DNA of 64,000 bases from BJHL01 sp040378885 (GTDB lineage: Bacteria > Planctomycetota > Phycisphaerae > Phycisphaerales > UBA1924). The position numbers and the translations under genes are program-made. Positions 30,178-40,390 of this stretch are shown piece after piece. The DNA is taken from contig JBKDAN010000064.1 in the NCBI GenBank assembly GCA_046316615.1, positions 1 to 64,000 on the forward strand, in the 5' to 3' direction. Position 1 is the stretch's first letter. Each line of letters opens with the position of its first letter. The notes beneath the pieces were generated by a model. The model saw nothing but the letters and a program-made list of their open reading frames with translations. It had not been told where the DNA came from and ran no database searches.

Positions 30178-32592
30178 TCACTCGTCACGCAGTGTAAGCT
30201 GCACTGCGGGCAGGGCAGCGGGGTCAATACCTGCGCTGCGGATGCGCTCCACGGCCTGCGTCATCACCCGGCTGCTTGCCGAGCGGTACAACTGCATCGT
30301 CGCCAGCGAAGTCGCGATCGTGAGCGGCACATCGTCGCTCACGCCCGGCCCCGCCGCTTCGTCGGGCTGCGTCGCGGGCTGAGGAATCACCGAGCCGGCT
30401 CGCTTGGCGGCCACTGCCACATCCAAATGCGCCAGAGCAAGATCAAACTCCGGCGCGGGATCAACCTGCAACAGCACATCGCGTGCGCGAGCAAAATCCG
30501 CGAGTGCGGCGGTCGCATCGCCCTTCGCGAAGTGAGCCGCGCCCCGAGCCGCGTACGACTCGCCCGTTTCCGGCAGCACCGCCGCACCCTTGATGCGTTC
30601 GCTCAGCACGACTGCTTCGTCGGCCCGCGCCAACGCTGCATCAACGTCTCCTGCCGCCAGCGCCGCGCGTGACATCCCCGCGAGCGTCGCCGCGATCGAA
30701 GGATGCCCCTTGGGAAACAGGGCACGCCGGACCGTGAGCGATCGGTCAAACATCGCCGTCGCGCCGACGGTGTCGCCCTTTTCGAGCATGCACTTGGCGA
30801 GATTCTGCAAGACCGATGCCGTGCCGCCGAATTGCTCGCCGCGCAACTTGATGATGAGCGCAAGCGACTGGCGGAAGAGCGCCTCGGCCCGCGCGTAATC
30901 CTCGGCCTCCATGTAGCTCTTCGCGAGGTTGTTAAGCGACTGTGCGATCTCTTCGTGCTCACTGCCGTACATCCGCTTGCGCATCTCCAGCGCCTGCGTG
31001 TACAAGTCGTGTGCTTCGTTGTGGTCGCCAATCGCCAGGTAGCACGCGCCAAGGTGCGTGAGGCTCAGCGCAAGATCGCGATGGTCGCCTGAGATGGTTT
31101 CTCGCCGCAGTTGCAGCGAGCGACGATAGAAGGAACTCGCCGTCTTGTAGCGTCCCTGCCAATAGAGCGACGCGCCCAGTTCGTGCAGGCAGTCGGCCAA
31201 TGCCTTTGGGTCGCGGGGTTCCTGCGTTTCGCGAATCGCGAGCGCCCGGCGGAGCATGGCCTCCGACTGCTTGTAGTTGCCCAAGCGCGTATAGACACTG
31301 CCGAAGACTTCACGAGTGAATGCTTCGGTGTCGGGTGAAGTAGGCGGCGTCTTCTCCATTGAAGCCGACGCAGTGTCGAGCAATTTCGACACGGTCACAT
31401 CGCCCTGCTCATCGCCCCGCACGCTGCGGAAGACATTGGCAAGCGAGTCACGTCCACTCAAGGCCTTCGCGGCGTTCGCGTTTGCACGATCTCGCTCTGT
31501 CGTGGCGATCTTGACTTGTTCGACCAAGTTCACGATCAGCGTCGTCGAAGTTGATGCCAGCAAGATCGTCGCAGTTGCAATCGTCGTCGCGAGCGTCTTG
31601 TTGCGCACGCACCACCGCCACGTGCGCCCCGCCGCGCTTAGTCGCCGTGCCGTCACCGGCTCATGCGCAAGAAAACGCCTCAAATCCGCCGCGAATTCAC
31701 CCGCCGTCGCATATCGCAGTGCCGGCTTCTTCTCCAGCGCCTTCAGCACAATCGCATCAAGGTCCTTGGGTATCTGCTTGCGATACGTACTTGGAGGCGA
31801 CGGATCCTTCTCCGCAATCGCCGTCAAGATATCACGCAGCGAGCCGATCGTTTCAATCGGTAATCGCCCCGCCAGCAACTCATAGAGCATCGCTCCCAGC
31901 GAATACACATCGCTGCGCATGCTCGCCATATTGGCGTCGCCCGCAGCCTGCTCCGGAGACATGTACGCAACCGTGCCGACGATCTGCCCCTGCCCCGTGA
32001 TGTTGTACTTCTCGCGCGCCGACGCAGTGGTCGTCGGGTCATCCAGCGTTTTCGCAACGCCAAAGTCCAGCAGCCGCGGCCTGGTCTTCGCGTCAACGAT
32101 CACGTTGCCCGGCTTGAGGTCGCGGTGCAGCACGCCGCGCTGGTGCGCGTAGTCCACCGCATCACACACACTGGCGATCATCGCCACCGTCTGCTTGATG
32201 TCCGACTTGCCGGGCGGCAGCGCATCGTCGAGGCCCTGCCCCTCGACATACTCCATCACGTAGTAGTAACTGCCGCGCTTCACGCCCGAGTCGATGACGC
32301 GCACGATGCCTTCGTGCTCCAGCCGCACGACGACCGCGACCTCGCGCTCAAACCGCGTGCGGATCGACTCGCTGTTGCCCGCAACATCCAGCAGAAACTT
32401 GATCGCAACGCGCCGATCCGTCGCAAGCTGGCGGCCCTCATACACCACGCCCATGCCGCCGCGCCCGATGCAGCGCCCCAGCGTGTAGCCCTCAATGGCA
32501 GGCACTGCTTCGCCGTCAGCAAAGCTCGTCATCGTGCCCGTGACAGGTCCGACGATCGTGGCATCCACAGGATTGCCGCCCTGGCTGGACAT
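30178..32592 (-). CDS. Serine/threonine protein kinase with TPR repeats
   Basis: An 804-residue Hanks-type receptor-like kinase. The kinase domain (about 35-315) has G-R-G-G-M-G-V-V (43-50), catalytic Lys65, H-R-D-L-K-P-G-N, D-F-G and S-P-E in place of A-P-E. One membrane segment follows (about 338-362). The rest is a run of TPR repeats (about 420-750) that probably binds partner proteins; the orientation puts TPRs outside the membrane. TACCCT five bases before ATG 32592 suggests its own promoter, although it follows the ABC operon by 56 bp. This gene layout is common in planctomycetes. Confidence 0.93.
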   Translation of the reverse strand: MSSQGGNPVDATIVGPVTGTMTSFADGEAVPAIEGYTLGRCIGRGGMGVVYEGRQLATDRRVAIKFLLDVAGNSESIRTRFEREVAVVVRLEHEGIVRVIDSGVKRGSYYYVMEYVEGQGLDDALPPGKSDIKQTVAMIASVCDAVDYAHQRGVLHRDLKPGNVIVDAKTRPRLLDFGVAKTLDDPTTTASAREKYNITGQGQIVGTVAYMSPEQAAGDANMASMRSDVYSLGAMLYELLAGRLPIETIGSLRDILTAIAEKDPSPPSTYRKQIPKDLDAIVLKALEKKPALRYATAGEFAADLRRFLAHEPVTARRLSAAGRTWRWCVRNKTLATTIATATILLASTSTTLIVNLVEQVKIATTERDRANANAAKALSGRDSLANVFRSVRGDEQGDVTVSKLLDTASASMEKTPPTSPDTEAFTREVFGSVYTRLGNYKQSEAMLRRALAIRETQEPRDPKALADCLHELGASLYWQGRYKTASSFYRRSLQLRRETISGDHRDLALSLTHLGACYLAIGDHNEAHDLYTQALEMRKRMYGSEHEEIAQSLNNLAKSYMEAEDYARAEALFRQSLALIIKLRGEQFGGTASVLQNLAKCMLEKGDTVGATAMFDRSLTVRRALFPKGHPSIAATLAGMSRAALAAGDVDAALARADEAVVLSERIKGAAVLPETGESYAARGAAHFAKGDATAALADFARARDVLLQVDPAPEFDLALAHLDVAVAAKRAGSVIPQPATQPDEAAGPGVSDDVPLTIATSLATMQLYRSASSRVMTQAVERIRSAGIDPAALPAVQLTLRDE

Positions 32593-32597
32593 GCGAA

Positions 32598-32603
32598 AGG
32601 GTA
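32598..32603 (-). promoter_or_regulatory. TANNNT box (TACCCT) before kinase gene
   Basis: TACCCT on the minus strand ends five bases before the ATG at 32592. Confidence 0.55.
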
Positions 32604-32648
32604 CGTCACCGCGGGTGCGTATTCGCCCCTTGCTTCAGGCAAACGCGA

Positions 32649-33758
32649 TCACACCGCCGTGACGGCTGTCGCCGGCTTGCGGAACTGCAAATCAGGCTTG
32701 CGGTCACGCCGATCCTTCACGGCTTCGGTCCGCCACAGGCCCACCCAGTGGTTGGGCTTCACTTCAACCAGCGTGTAGTCGCCCGCAGGTTCATCCACAC
32801 GGCGCAGGTCCGCCGGCGCATCGTGCCAAGGCCACCAGGGGCGAGCCCCGGCCCCCACGCCCATGCGCTCCACACGAGCGAACTGCTCGGGATCGTCCAC
32901 GATCTCCTTGATCGTCACGAGCCGATCGCGCTTCACGCCCACCCGCGGAATGCTGTTGAGTAGACCACGCGTGTACGGGTGCAGCGGGTTGTCGAACAGA
33001 TCGAGCACGTTGGCGTACTCCACCACGCGCCCTGCGTACATCACGCACACCACGTCTGCGTTCTCCGCGACGACGCCCAGATCGTGCGTAATCAGCAGCA
33101 CGCCCATGCCGCGCTTCTGCTTCAATTCCGTCAGCAGTTCCAGAATCTGCGCCTGAATGGTCACGTCGAGCGCGGTCGTCGGCTCGTCAGCCAGCAACAG
33201 GCGAGGCTGGCACGCCAGCGCCATCGCGATCATGATGCGCTGGCGCATACCGCCTGAGAACTGGTGCGGATACTGCTTGATGCGCACTTCCGGATTCGGA
33301 ATCCCGACATCCCGCATCGCCGACAGCGCAACCTGCTCAGCCTTTCCTGCGTCAATGGCTTGATGCAGCAGAATGGCTTCCATGATCTGATCACCCACGG
33401 TGTACACCGGGTTCAGACTCGTCATGGGCTCCTGAAAGATCATCGCGATTTCATTGCCGCGAATCTCACGCATCTGCGTTTCGGTCTGGGTGAGCAGATC
33501 AATCACCTGCCCGTTGCGACGACGAAACTGGATCGTCCCGCGATCAAACCGTCCCGGCGGGCGCGGAATGAGCTGCAGCATGCTCATCGCGCTGACGGAC
33601 TTGCCACAGCCCGACTCCCCCACCACCGCGACCGTCTGCTGCGGATAAATCGTGAGTGCGTTGCCGTCCACCGCTTGAATGCGCGGCCCGCCGCGATTGT
33701 CGAACGACACCGCCAGATCGCGCACAGAGACGAGGGGTTGCGTGAGATCAAGTTCCAT
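32649..33758 (-). CDS. Oligopeptide ABC transporter ATP-binding protein (OppD-like)
   Basis: A 369-residue ATPase that drives peptide uptake. Walker A G-E-S-G-C-G-K-S, signature F-S-G-G-M-R-Q-R and Walker B L-L-L-A-D-E-P-T-T-A-L-D are intact. The H-P-Y-T-R-G-L motif of the OppD/F C-terminal region is present. The usual Cys-rich G-C-x-F-x-x-R-C end is missing and is replaced by a tail of about 100 residues containing R-P-W-W-P-W-H. ATG at 33758 lies two bases after the permease stop; a GTG at 33764 would overlap it as GTGA. It is the last gene of the operon. No second ATPase (OppF) is in the window, so it may act as a homodimer. Confidence 0.9.
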   Translation of the reverse strand: MELDLTQPLVSVRDLAVSFDNRGGPRIQAVDGNALTIYPQQTVAVVGESGCGKSVSAMSMLQLIPRPPGRFDRGTIQFRRRNGQVIDLLTQTETQMREIRGNEIAMIFQEPMTSLNPVYTVGDQIMEAILLHQAIDAGKAEQVALSAMRDVGIPNPEVRIKQYPHQFSGGMRQRIMIAMALACQPRLLLADEPTTALDVTIQAQILELLTELKQKRGMGVLLITHDLGVVAENADVVCVMYAGRVVEYANVLDLFDNPLHPYTRGLLNSIPRVGVKRDRLVTIKEIVDDPEQFARVERMGVGAGARPWWPWHDAPADLRRVDEPAGDYTLVEVKPNHWVGLWRTEAVKDRRDRKPDLQFRKPATAVTAV

Positions 33759-33760
33759 GG

Positions 33761-35284
33761 TCACACCCGCGCCTTCTTGAGTTTCGGATCAATCGCATCG
33801 CGTGTCGCTTCACCCAGCATGTTGTAGCTCAGCACCGTCAGGAAGATGATCGCGCCGGGGAACATCGCCAGCCACCAGTAGAACTGTCCAGCCTTGCCCG
33901 ATGCATCGCTGAGAAGTCGGCCCCAGCTCGCCTGCTCTTCAGGGCCAAGGCCCAGGAAACTCAGCGCCGCTTCAAACAGAATCGCCGCGGCGACCGCGAA
34001 GCTGGCATCCACCAGAACGGGCGTGACACCATTAGGCAGCATGTGCTTGAAGAGCACGCTGCGCAGCGGCAGCCCAACCGCCTTGGCTGCCTGCACAAAG
34101 TCCTGGTTTCGCAGCCGCAGGAACTCAGCACGCGTGAACCGCGCCGCGCCCGTCCACGTCACGCACCCGATGATCGCCATCATCACGTAGGTGTTGCGAG
34201 GCAGCACCGCCGCCGCGACAATCAGCAGGAACAGAACCGGCACGCTCATGAAAATCTCAACCACGCGGAAGAGCAGCAGGTCGATCCACCCGCCGAAGTA
34301 CCCCATGAGTGCGCCGATGGTCACGCCAATGACGACCGCGATGCCCGTGGACACCAGCCCGATCGAGATCGACAACCTGCACGCGTGCAGCAACTGGCTC
34401 AGCACGTCCTGCCCGAAACTGTCAGTGCCCACCAAGTGCCGCGGCGCGTTCGCGGGCTGCGGCGCCTTCTCCAGCACCTCTGTTTTGGTCATGCCGGATG
34501 GCGTCGTGGGCGGCAAAAAGTCGCCACGAATATCGCGCTGATTGGGCGAGAACGGAATGATCGTGAACACGCCCTCAGCCTGTTTCGCCGCAATCGCCTC
34601 CGCATACGGGAAGGTCTGCAAGGGCTTCTGCCACCAGCCGGCGATGGAGAACACACCAATCGCACCCGCCGCCGCCACGCACAGCGACCGCAACGCAAGC
34701 GACCGCAGAGGGAGCAGCCACGCAATGAACGCGCCGCTTACCGCTGCAACACCCATCGCGAGCGGCACGCGGAAGCCCCACAGCTTTGTGGGCAACGCTC
34801 GCGTCGCACGATCATCGCTGCCGCGCATCTGCGAGAAGACCAGCGTGCACACCACGATCGTGAGCGCAGCGACCACGCTGCACATGAGCAGCGTCAGCAG
34901 TCTGTCAGACCGCGGAATGCGTCGCGCCACGCCCATCCACACAAGACCGACAATGCCGCCGAGCGCCAGAGCCACATCACCCGCCGACAGATTGCGAAAC
35001 AGCGGGTAGCTTGTCCTCACGACATTGCCCGCTTCGTCCAGCTCACGATACACAATCGGGTGCCCGCTCGCGATGAACGGAGCGATGATCGCGAAGCACG
35101 CGATGAGGCCCAGCCACGCCAGCGCGAATCTCGCACCGGGTCGCTTGGCGATCGTTTCCCACGCATCAGCCCAGAAGCCCTTGGCCTCCTGCACGCCAAT
35201 GCCTTGCGCAAGCTGCACGCCCGACACTGCCGCCGGTGGTGGCGTCGAGGGTGCGTTGGAATTGCCTGATGCGTTCGCCATCAT
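33761..35284 (-). CDS. Oligopeptide ABC transporter permease (OppC-like 1)
   Basis: A 507-residue permease, far longer than the usual 300. The first hydrophobic segment (about 60-75) is followed by an insert of about 230 residues with three or four extra hydrophobic stretches. The canonical BPD transporter core comes next, with an E-A-A-L-S-F-L-G-L-G motif and EAA-loop-like A-K-A-V-G-L-P. It begins after oppB (93 bp). The start is uncertain: ATG at 35284 fits best; 35323 and 35359 are alternatives. It presumably pairs with the OppB-like protein. Function of the insert is unknown. Confidence 0.88.
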   Translation of the reverse strand: MMANASGNSNAPSTPPPAAVSGVQLAQGIGVQEAKGFWADAWETIAKRPGARFALAWLGLIACFAIIAPFIASGHPIVYRELDEAGNVVRTSYPLFRNLSAGDVALALGGIVGLVWMGVARRIPRSDRLLTLLMCSVVAALTIVVCTLVFSQMRGSDDRATRALPTKLWGFRVPLAMGVAAVSGAFIAWLLPLRSLALRSLCVAAAGAIGVFSIAGWWQKPLQTFPYAEAIAAKQAEGVFTIIPFSPNQRDIRGDFLPPTTPSGMTKTEVLEKAPQPANAPRHLVGTDSFGQDVLSQLLHACRLSISIGLVSTGIAVVIGVTIGALMGYFGGWIDLLLFRVVEIFMSVPVLFLLIVAAAVLPRNTYVMMAIIGCVTWTGAARFTRAEFLRLRNQDFVQAAKAVGLPLRSVLFKHMLPNGVTPVLVDASFAVAAAILFEAALSFLGLGPEEQASWGRLLSDASGKAGQFYWWLAMFPGAIIFLTVLSYNMLGEATRDAIDPKLKKARV

Positions 35285-35377
35285 TGCACTCTTGTCTTCC
35301 GTCGATCTGGAAACACGTTCCATCAGAACCGCAGATTCAGAACCACTGCACCAAGGCACGTTGCACGCAGGCGTCCA

Positions 35378-36904
35378 TTACGAATACGACACTCGCGGAT
35401 CGGCGACCGCATACAGCAAGTCCGCCAGCAGCAGCGCCAGCATGTTCACCGTCGCGATGATCACCGCGTTGGCGAGAATCAGCTCACGATCCTTCAGTGT
35501 GATGGCTTCGATGATCAGGCTGCCCATGCCCGGCACACTGAAGATGCGTTCAATGATCACGCTTCCGCCGAACATCGCGGGGAAGATGGTCGCGAACATC
35601 GTGATGAGCGGCAGCAAGCTGTTGCGGAAGACGTGAGCCAGCACAATGGTCGTGCCGTCCACGCCCTTGGCCTTCGCCGTGCGAACGTAGTCCGCCGAGA
35701 AGTTGTCAAGCATCGCCGCACGAGTCTGCTTGCTCAGCACCGCGAACCCGCCATACACCATGCACGCCACAGGCAGAGCCATGTGCCACAGCAGGTCAAT
35801 CAGGTAGCCGCGTTGCCACACGCCATCCACCACGCTGGGCAGATACGTCATCGCCTCCGCGTCATTGTCATGCAGACCCGCCACCGGGAACCAGCCCAAG
35901 TAACTGTCATTCGCGAGAAAGCCAATCGCCATGACGCCGGCCCACACCGTCGGAATCGACCACATCGCCACGAACAATGTGCCCGACGCCGAATCGACCC
36001 ATGTGCCCTTGCGCGTCGCCGCCAGCATGCCCATCGGAATCGCAATCGTGTAGATGATCGGAAACGCCACCACGTTCAGCATCAACGTGACAGGCAGCGC
36101 TTCGGCGATCAGCGTGCTGACGGGGCGATTGCGAGCGAAACTCATGCCAAGATCGGGCGGAGCAAGACTGATGACACCCGGAATGATCGGCACACCGGCC
36201 TGCTCATAGGGGTGATCACGGAAGATCTGCGCCAGCCGCTCACGGCTGTTCAGCGCAGTCTCGTACGCATTCAACATCACATCGCCAGCCTGCTTGACAG
36301 CCGCCCACTCCGGCTTGCTGGTGTCGGGCTTCCAACTGTCCAAACGATCGACATCAGGCAGCCCCTTGCTGGTCACCTTGTCTTCCTGCCCGGTCGCACG
36401 CATGTAGTTGCCAATGGCCTCGAGCGCCATGGTGCGCCGCGCGACAAACGCCGCGCGAGCTTGCGCGTAATCGTCAACAGCGCGCCGCAAGGCCAGTTGC
36501 TTGTCTTCGTCGGTCGCATCCGCTGGGTACGGCAACTGCACATTCGCTGGTTCCGGCAATGTGTCCGTAAAGACACGCCACATGGGCGGAGCCTTCACGG
36601 GCTTGGGCGGGCTGAGCAGACTGCCATCGCCCTGCACCTGGTCGCGCTCGCCGAACTTGATCGGACTGATGCGTCCAAGCCACCGGAAGTACTGCACGAT
36701 GACCGGATCATCCAGCCCGTAGCGGTCTTCCAGATAGGCTTCTTGCAGTGCCCGCTGGTTGGCTTCCGTCGCGCCGCCGCCCGCCACGCGCAGCGCGGCA
36801 CCGACGCCGCCCGGCGAAAGCGCCACGAGCAGAAACAGCATGAGGCTGATGCCGATCAACGTCGGCACCATCAGCAGCAGACGGCGGATGATGTATGTTG
36901 CCAT
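35378..36904 (-). CDS. Oligopeptide ABC transporter permease (OppB-like)
   Basis: A 508-residue permease. It has the family N-terminus (M-A-T-Y-I-I-R-R-L-L-L-M-V-P-T) and a normal C-terminal core with five membrane segments and the A-K-A-K-G-V-D coupling loop. In between is an insert of about 190 residues (about 60-250), predicted to lie outside the membrane. Family members are usually about 310-330 residues. The product would form the channel with an OppC-type partner. It is the third gene of the operon, 63 bp after the binding protein gene. Confidence 0.9.
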   Translation of the reverse strand: MATYIIRRLLLMVPTLIGISLMLFLLVALSPGGVGAALRVAGGGATEANQRALQEAYLEDRYGLDDPVIVQYFRWLGRISPIKFGERDQVQGDGSLLSPPKPVKAPPMWRVFTDTLPEPANVQLPYPADATDEDKQLALRRAVDDYAQARAAFVARRTMALEAIGNYMRATGQEDKVTSKGLPDVDRLDSWKPDTSKPEWAAVKQAGDVMLNAYETALNSRERLAQIFRDHPYEQAGVPIIPGVISLAPPDLGMSFARNRPVSTLIAEALPVTLMLNVVAFPIIYTIAIPMGMLAATRKGTWVDSASGTLFVAMWSIPTVWAGVMAIGFLANDSYLGWFPVAGLHDNDAEAMTYLPSVVDGVWQRGYLIDLLWHMALPVACMVYGGFAVLSKQTRAAMLDNFSADYVRTAKAKGVDGTTIVLAHVFRNSLLPLITMFATIFPAMFGGSVIIERIFSVPGMGSLIIEAITLKDRELILANAVIIATVNMLALLLADLLYAVADPRVSYS

Positions 36905-36967
36905 CGCAGGTGATCCTGATCCACCAAAGGAAACGATCAGACGAGAAACGCACGCCCTGCGAAGTCA

Positions 36968-38968
36968 TCAGTTGTTAGAGCGCGACGCCGCGGCGTTGCG
37001 CGCGAACAGCTCGTCGTACTGATAGCCGTTCTTGTACTCCGTGAAGTTGCCCACACGCGGGCCCACCACGCGCAGCCAAGGCCGCTCGACGATGAACGTG
37101 TAAGGCTGCTCTTCGTGCAGAATCTGGTGCAGACGGTGCCAGTAGTTCAAACGCTTGGTCGCGTCCAGCTCCTGGCGGCCCTTCTCGATCAAATCGTCGG
37201 CCTCAGCGTTCGCCCATTGCACGAAGTTGTCACCCTGATTCTGAATGTACCGGCTGTGCCAGATCTGCTGCGGATCGCTCTCGGGGCTCGCGGGGCTCCA
37301 GCCCATCGTGATGCAGTCGAAGTCGCGATTGTCCACGATGCTCATGAACACTGACCAGTCCACCGGCTTGAGCGTGCACAGAATGCCCAGCTTGGCAGCC
37401 TGATCCTTCACGTACTTCACCATGCGTTCGGTCACTTCACTGCCCACGGCGTACGTGAACTCGAACGTGAAGGGACGATCTTCCGCATTCTCAATCGTGC
37501 CGTCACCGTCACGATCTTCCCAGCCTGCTTCCTTCAGCAGCTTGCGGGCAGCCGCCATGTCGTACGGCCACGCCTTGACGCTGGGATTGGCCTGCGGTGT
37601 AACGCTGTTGAAGGGACCAGTCGAAGGACGCGCCAGTCCCGCGAAGATCTCCTTCGCGATCAACTCACGATCCAGCATTTGCGTCATCGCGCGACGAACT
37701 CGCACGTCAGCGAACGGCGTGAGCTTGTCGCCTCGCTTGCCGCCGTTCCAGCCAATGAAGCTGTAACCGCCGCGGATGTTGTACCACATGTGCGCCGTGT
37801 TGCCGCGAGCCTTCCACGCTTCGTCCTTGCTCACCGTCGCAAACTGCGGCGGGCTGGGCTGCGTCCAGTCACCTTCGCCGTTGTTGAAGGCAGTCAATCG
37901 GCCAAGGTCATCGCGATTCACCTTGAAGCGAAGACGCTCGAATGAAGGCTTGGGGCCCCAGTACTGCTCGTTGCGCACCAGCACGATGTCGTTGCCGGGC
38001 GTCCATTGACTTTCCAGCGACGCGTTGGCGAACTTGAACGGACCGCTGCCCATCACCAGTCCCGTCGCCTGGTTGTACTGCGTGGGCGTGAAGTTCTCGT
38101 AGAAGTGCTTGGGCAGAATCGGGAACGTGCCCAGAGCCGCACTGAGGTTCGTAAACAGCACCTGATTGAACTTGAACTCGACCGTGTGCCGGTCAATCTC
38201 CTTGATCTCCGTGATGAAGTCAGTGATGCTGCGGGGCCGCTCGGCCGTCACCTGCGGGTTGCGCATCCACTGGAACGTCCAGATCACGTCGTCAGCGAGC
38301 ACCGGTTCACCATCGCTGAATCGCGCACGCGGATTGATCCGCACACGCAGCCACGTGCCGTCGGGCGCCATCTGCCACGCTTGCGCCAACACGCCGCGAA
38401 GTTCCAGCGTCTGCGGATCCCACTCCGCCAGATACTCCGTCACGCGTTCAAACACCCACGCGCCGTATACATCCTTATACACCAGCGGCATCACGTTCTG
38501 CGGCTGAGCGTTGATGATCTCCGTGAGTTCGCCACCCTCGGAGTGCCCATCGACTTTCCGCGGGTCGGAGTTGTGAGCACGTTCGGGCTGCCACGCAATG
38601 GGCACACCGGCAACCGCCCAGCTCTCGTCACGATCCGTGGCTTGCGCAGACTCAGGAGCTTGGGACGGCTGGCTCGTGGAGGGCGCTGCGGAGCCACTCA
38701 CCTTCACGCCCTGCGCGATCTGCTGCTTCACGTCCGCCATATCGCGCGAAAGTCCAGACAGGCGATCTCGCACCTGTTCGATCTCCGCGGTATCAAGCGT
38801 TTCCTGAACGCGCGCAGCCTGTCGCTCGATCGAGTCGATCTTCGTCGACAGCGCCGAGAATCGCTCCCACTGCCGATCTGCCTGCCGCATGGACAGGAAA
38901 ACAAGCAGGCCCGTGAAGCACACGAGCAGAATGATGACAAAGTCCTTCACGCCGAAGCGGTTTTGCAT
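36968..38968 (-). CDS. Membrane-anchored peptide-binding protein (SBP family 5)
   Basis: A 666-residue solute-binding protein of the OppA/DppA family (SBP_bac_5). It lacks a lipobox; instead it has an uncleaved-looking membrane segment (about residues 10-27) followed by a coiled coil (about 30-90) and a Ser/Pro/Gln-rich linker. The binding domain begins around residue 145. A D-R-D-G-D-G-T-I calcium-loop-like motif lies at about residue 500, as is common in this family. The coiled coil would hold the receptor on a stalk above the membrane. An AGGAT sequence precedes the ATG. It supplies the specificity of the adjoining permeases. Confidence 0.9.
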   Translation of the reverse strand: MQNRFGVKDFVIILLVCFTGLLVFLSMRQADRQWERFSALSTKIDSIERQAARVQETLDTAEIEQVRDRLSGLSRDMADVKQQIAQGVKVSGSAAPSTSQPSQAPESAQATDRDESWAVAGVPIAWQPERAHNSDPRKVDGHSEGGELTEIINAQPQNVMPLVYKDVYGAWVFERVTEYLAEWDPQTLELRGVLAQAWQMAPDGTWLRVRINPRARFSDGEPVLADDVIWTFQWMRNPQVTAERPRSITDFITEIKEIDRHTVEFKFNQVLFTNLSAALGTFPILPKHFYENFTPTQYNQATGLVMGSGPFKFANASLESQWTPGNDIVLVRNEQYWGPKPSFERLRFKVNRDDLGRLTAFNNGEGDWTQPSPPQFATVSKDEAWKARGNTAHMWYNIRGGYSFIGWNGGKRGDKLTPFADVRVRRAMTQMLDRELIAKEIFAGLARPSTGPFNSVTPQANPSVKAWPYDMAAARKLLKEAGWEDRDGDGTIENAEDRPFTFEFTYAVGSEVTERMVKYVKDQAAKLGILCTLKPVDWSVFMSIVDNRDFDCITMGWSPASPESDPQQIWHSRYIQNQGDNFVQWANAEADDLIEKGRQELDATKRLNYWHRLHQILHEEQPYTFIVERPWLRVVGPRVGNFTEYKNGYQYDELFARNAAASRSNN

Positions 38969-39097
38969 GACAACATCCTGTGAACCAACCCGTTGGACGC
39001 ACGCGACGCGCCCCTTGAGTAAGACGAGCGTATCAACTCACGGTTCACATGGCGAGAACGATCCGCGCAACTGATATCTCCATCCGAATCTCCCGCC

Positions 39098-40390
39098 TTA
39101 TCGCCGCGCACGCTTCGGATCCATCGCTTCGCGCAGTCCCTCACCAACGAAGTTCATCGCAAGCAGTGTGGTGCCCAACATCAGACACGGGAACACCAGC
39201 AGCCACCAGTGCGATTGATACGGATTCAGTTCGCCCAGCCCCTCCGCCGCGAGATTTCCCCAGCTGGGCAACGGCGGCTTCACGCCGATGCCCAGAAAAC
39301 TCAAAAAGCTTTCCTGGAGCATCGCCTGCGGCACCGTCAACGTCGCGTACACCGTAATGACACCCACCAAGTTCGGAAGCAGATGCCGCAAGAAGATGCG
39401 CGTCGTGGGCAGCCCCATCGCCCGCGCCGCTTCAATGAACGGCTGGCTCTTGAGACTCAACACCTGCCCGCGCACAACCCGCGCCATTGTGAGCCAGCTC
39501 ACGCCGCCAATCGCCACCAGCAGCGTCAGCAGATCCAGCCCCACGCGAGCGCCATCGCTCAATTGCCTGGGCGGAAACTGCACAAATGCGTCACTCTCCA
39601 GATTCTTCCGAATCGGTTCATTCACTCGCAGATACGCACGCACTTCATCAGGCTCGGCCGACGCACCATCGCTGCGCATCATGAGCGCCGCCTGCTCCTG
39701 CATCCATCCGGTGCGTTCCCTTTGTCGCGAGAGATACTCCCCCACCATCGCATCACTCGCTACCGCCAGCAGCACGACCAGCAGCACGTATGGCAATCCG
39801 TACAGCACATCCACAATGCGCATCATCACGCCATCAACACGTCCACCCACATAGCCGCTGATGGCCCCATACGCCGTCCCGATGAACACGCTGAGCGCCG
39901 CCGCCGCGATGCCCACGACAAGCGAGATACCGCCGCCCGCGAGAACGCGAATGAGCAGACTCCGTCCCAGCGCATCAGTCCCCAGGAAGTAAGCGGGCCA
40001 GTGCTGCAGCAACGCATCCGCTACCGGCCCCTCGGTCAAAGCGATAGCCGCATCAGGCGTTATGTTGTGCTCTTTCGCAATCGTCGCCACCACCTCCGCC
40101 GGCACCTGCGCGTGCAAGCGCAGCATTTGGTCAGGTGTCGGCTCCAACCACACAGGCGGCAATCTTCCCGCCGAACTCTGTCCCTCGTTGTACCGCACCA
40201 CCCCGCGCCCCTCGGTCGTCTCCCCGATGCCCAGCGTGTAAGGCAGCGTCGCCAGACACGCCACCAACATCAGCGCAAGAAACCCCACTCCGATCATCCC
40301 CGCGACACTGCGCGTGAACGGATTGTCACGCCCTGGCGGCGGAGCCATGATCGCAGGAATCGAACCGACATGTTCATCACGCTGCGCCAT
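39098..40390 (-). CDS. Oligopeptide ABC transporter permease (OppC-like 2)
   Basis: A 430-residue permease. The N-terminus has one membrane segment (about 28-50) followed by an extracytoplasmic insertion with G-T-D-A-L-G-R-S, an OppC signature. A second insertion of about 70 charged residues (about 230-300) interrupts the core before the coupling loop A-R-A-M-G-L-P-T. It is a second OppC-type partner in the same operon, distinct from the one at 33761. It is the first gene of the five, 129 bp upstream of the binding protein gene. Both could assemble with the single OppB-like subunit. Confidence 0.88.
   Translation of the reverse strand: MAQRDEHVGSIPAIMAPPPGRDNPFTRSVAGMIGVGFLALMLVACLATLPYTLGIGETTEGRGVVRYNEGQSSAGRLPPVWLEPTPDQMLRLHAQVPAEVVATIAKEHNITPDAAIALTEGPVADALLQHWPAYFLGTDALGRSLLIRVLAGGGISLVVGIAAAALSVFIGTAYGAISGYVGGRVDGVMMRIVDVLYGLPYVLLVVLLAVASDAMVGEYLSRQRERTGWMQEQAALMMRSDGASAEPDEVRAYLRVNEPIRKNLESDAFVQFPPRQLSDGARVGLDLLTLLVAIGGVSWLTMARVVRGQVLSLKSQPFIEAARAMGLPTTRIFLRHLLPNLVGVITVYATLTVPQAMLQESFLSFLGIGVKPPLPSWGNLAAEGLGELNPYQSHWWLLVFPCLMLGTTLLAMNFVGEGLREAMDPKRARR

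Noticed and set aside
34043..36913. Long plus-strand frames opposite the Opp permease genes
   Set aside because: Extreme Arg/His composition and no family resemblance; they mirror the real minus-strand permeases.
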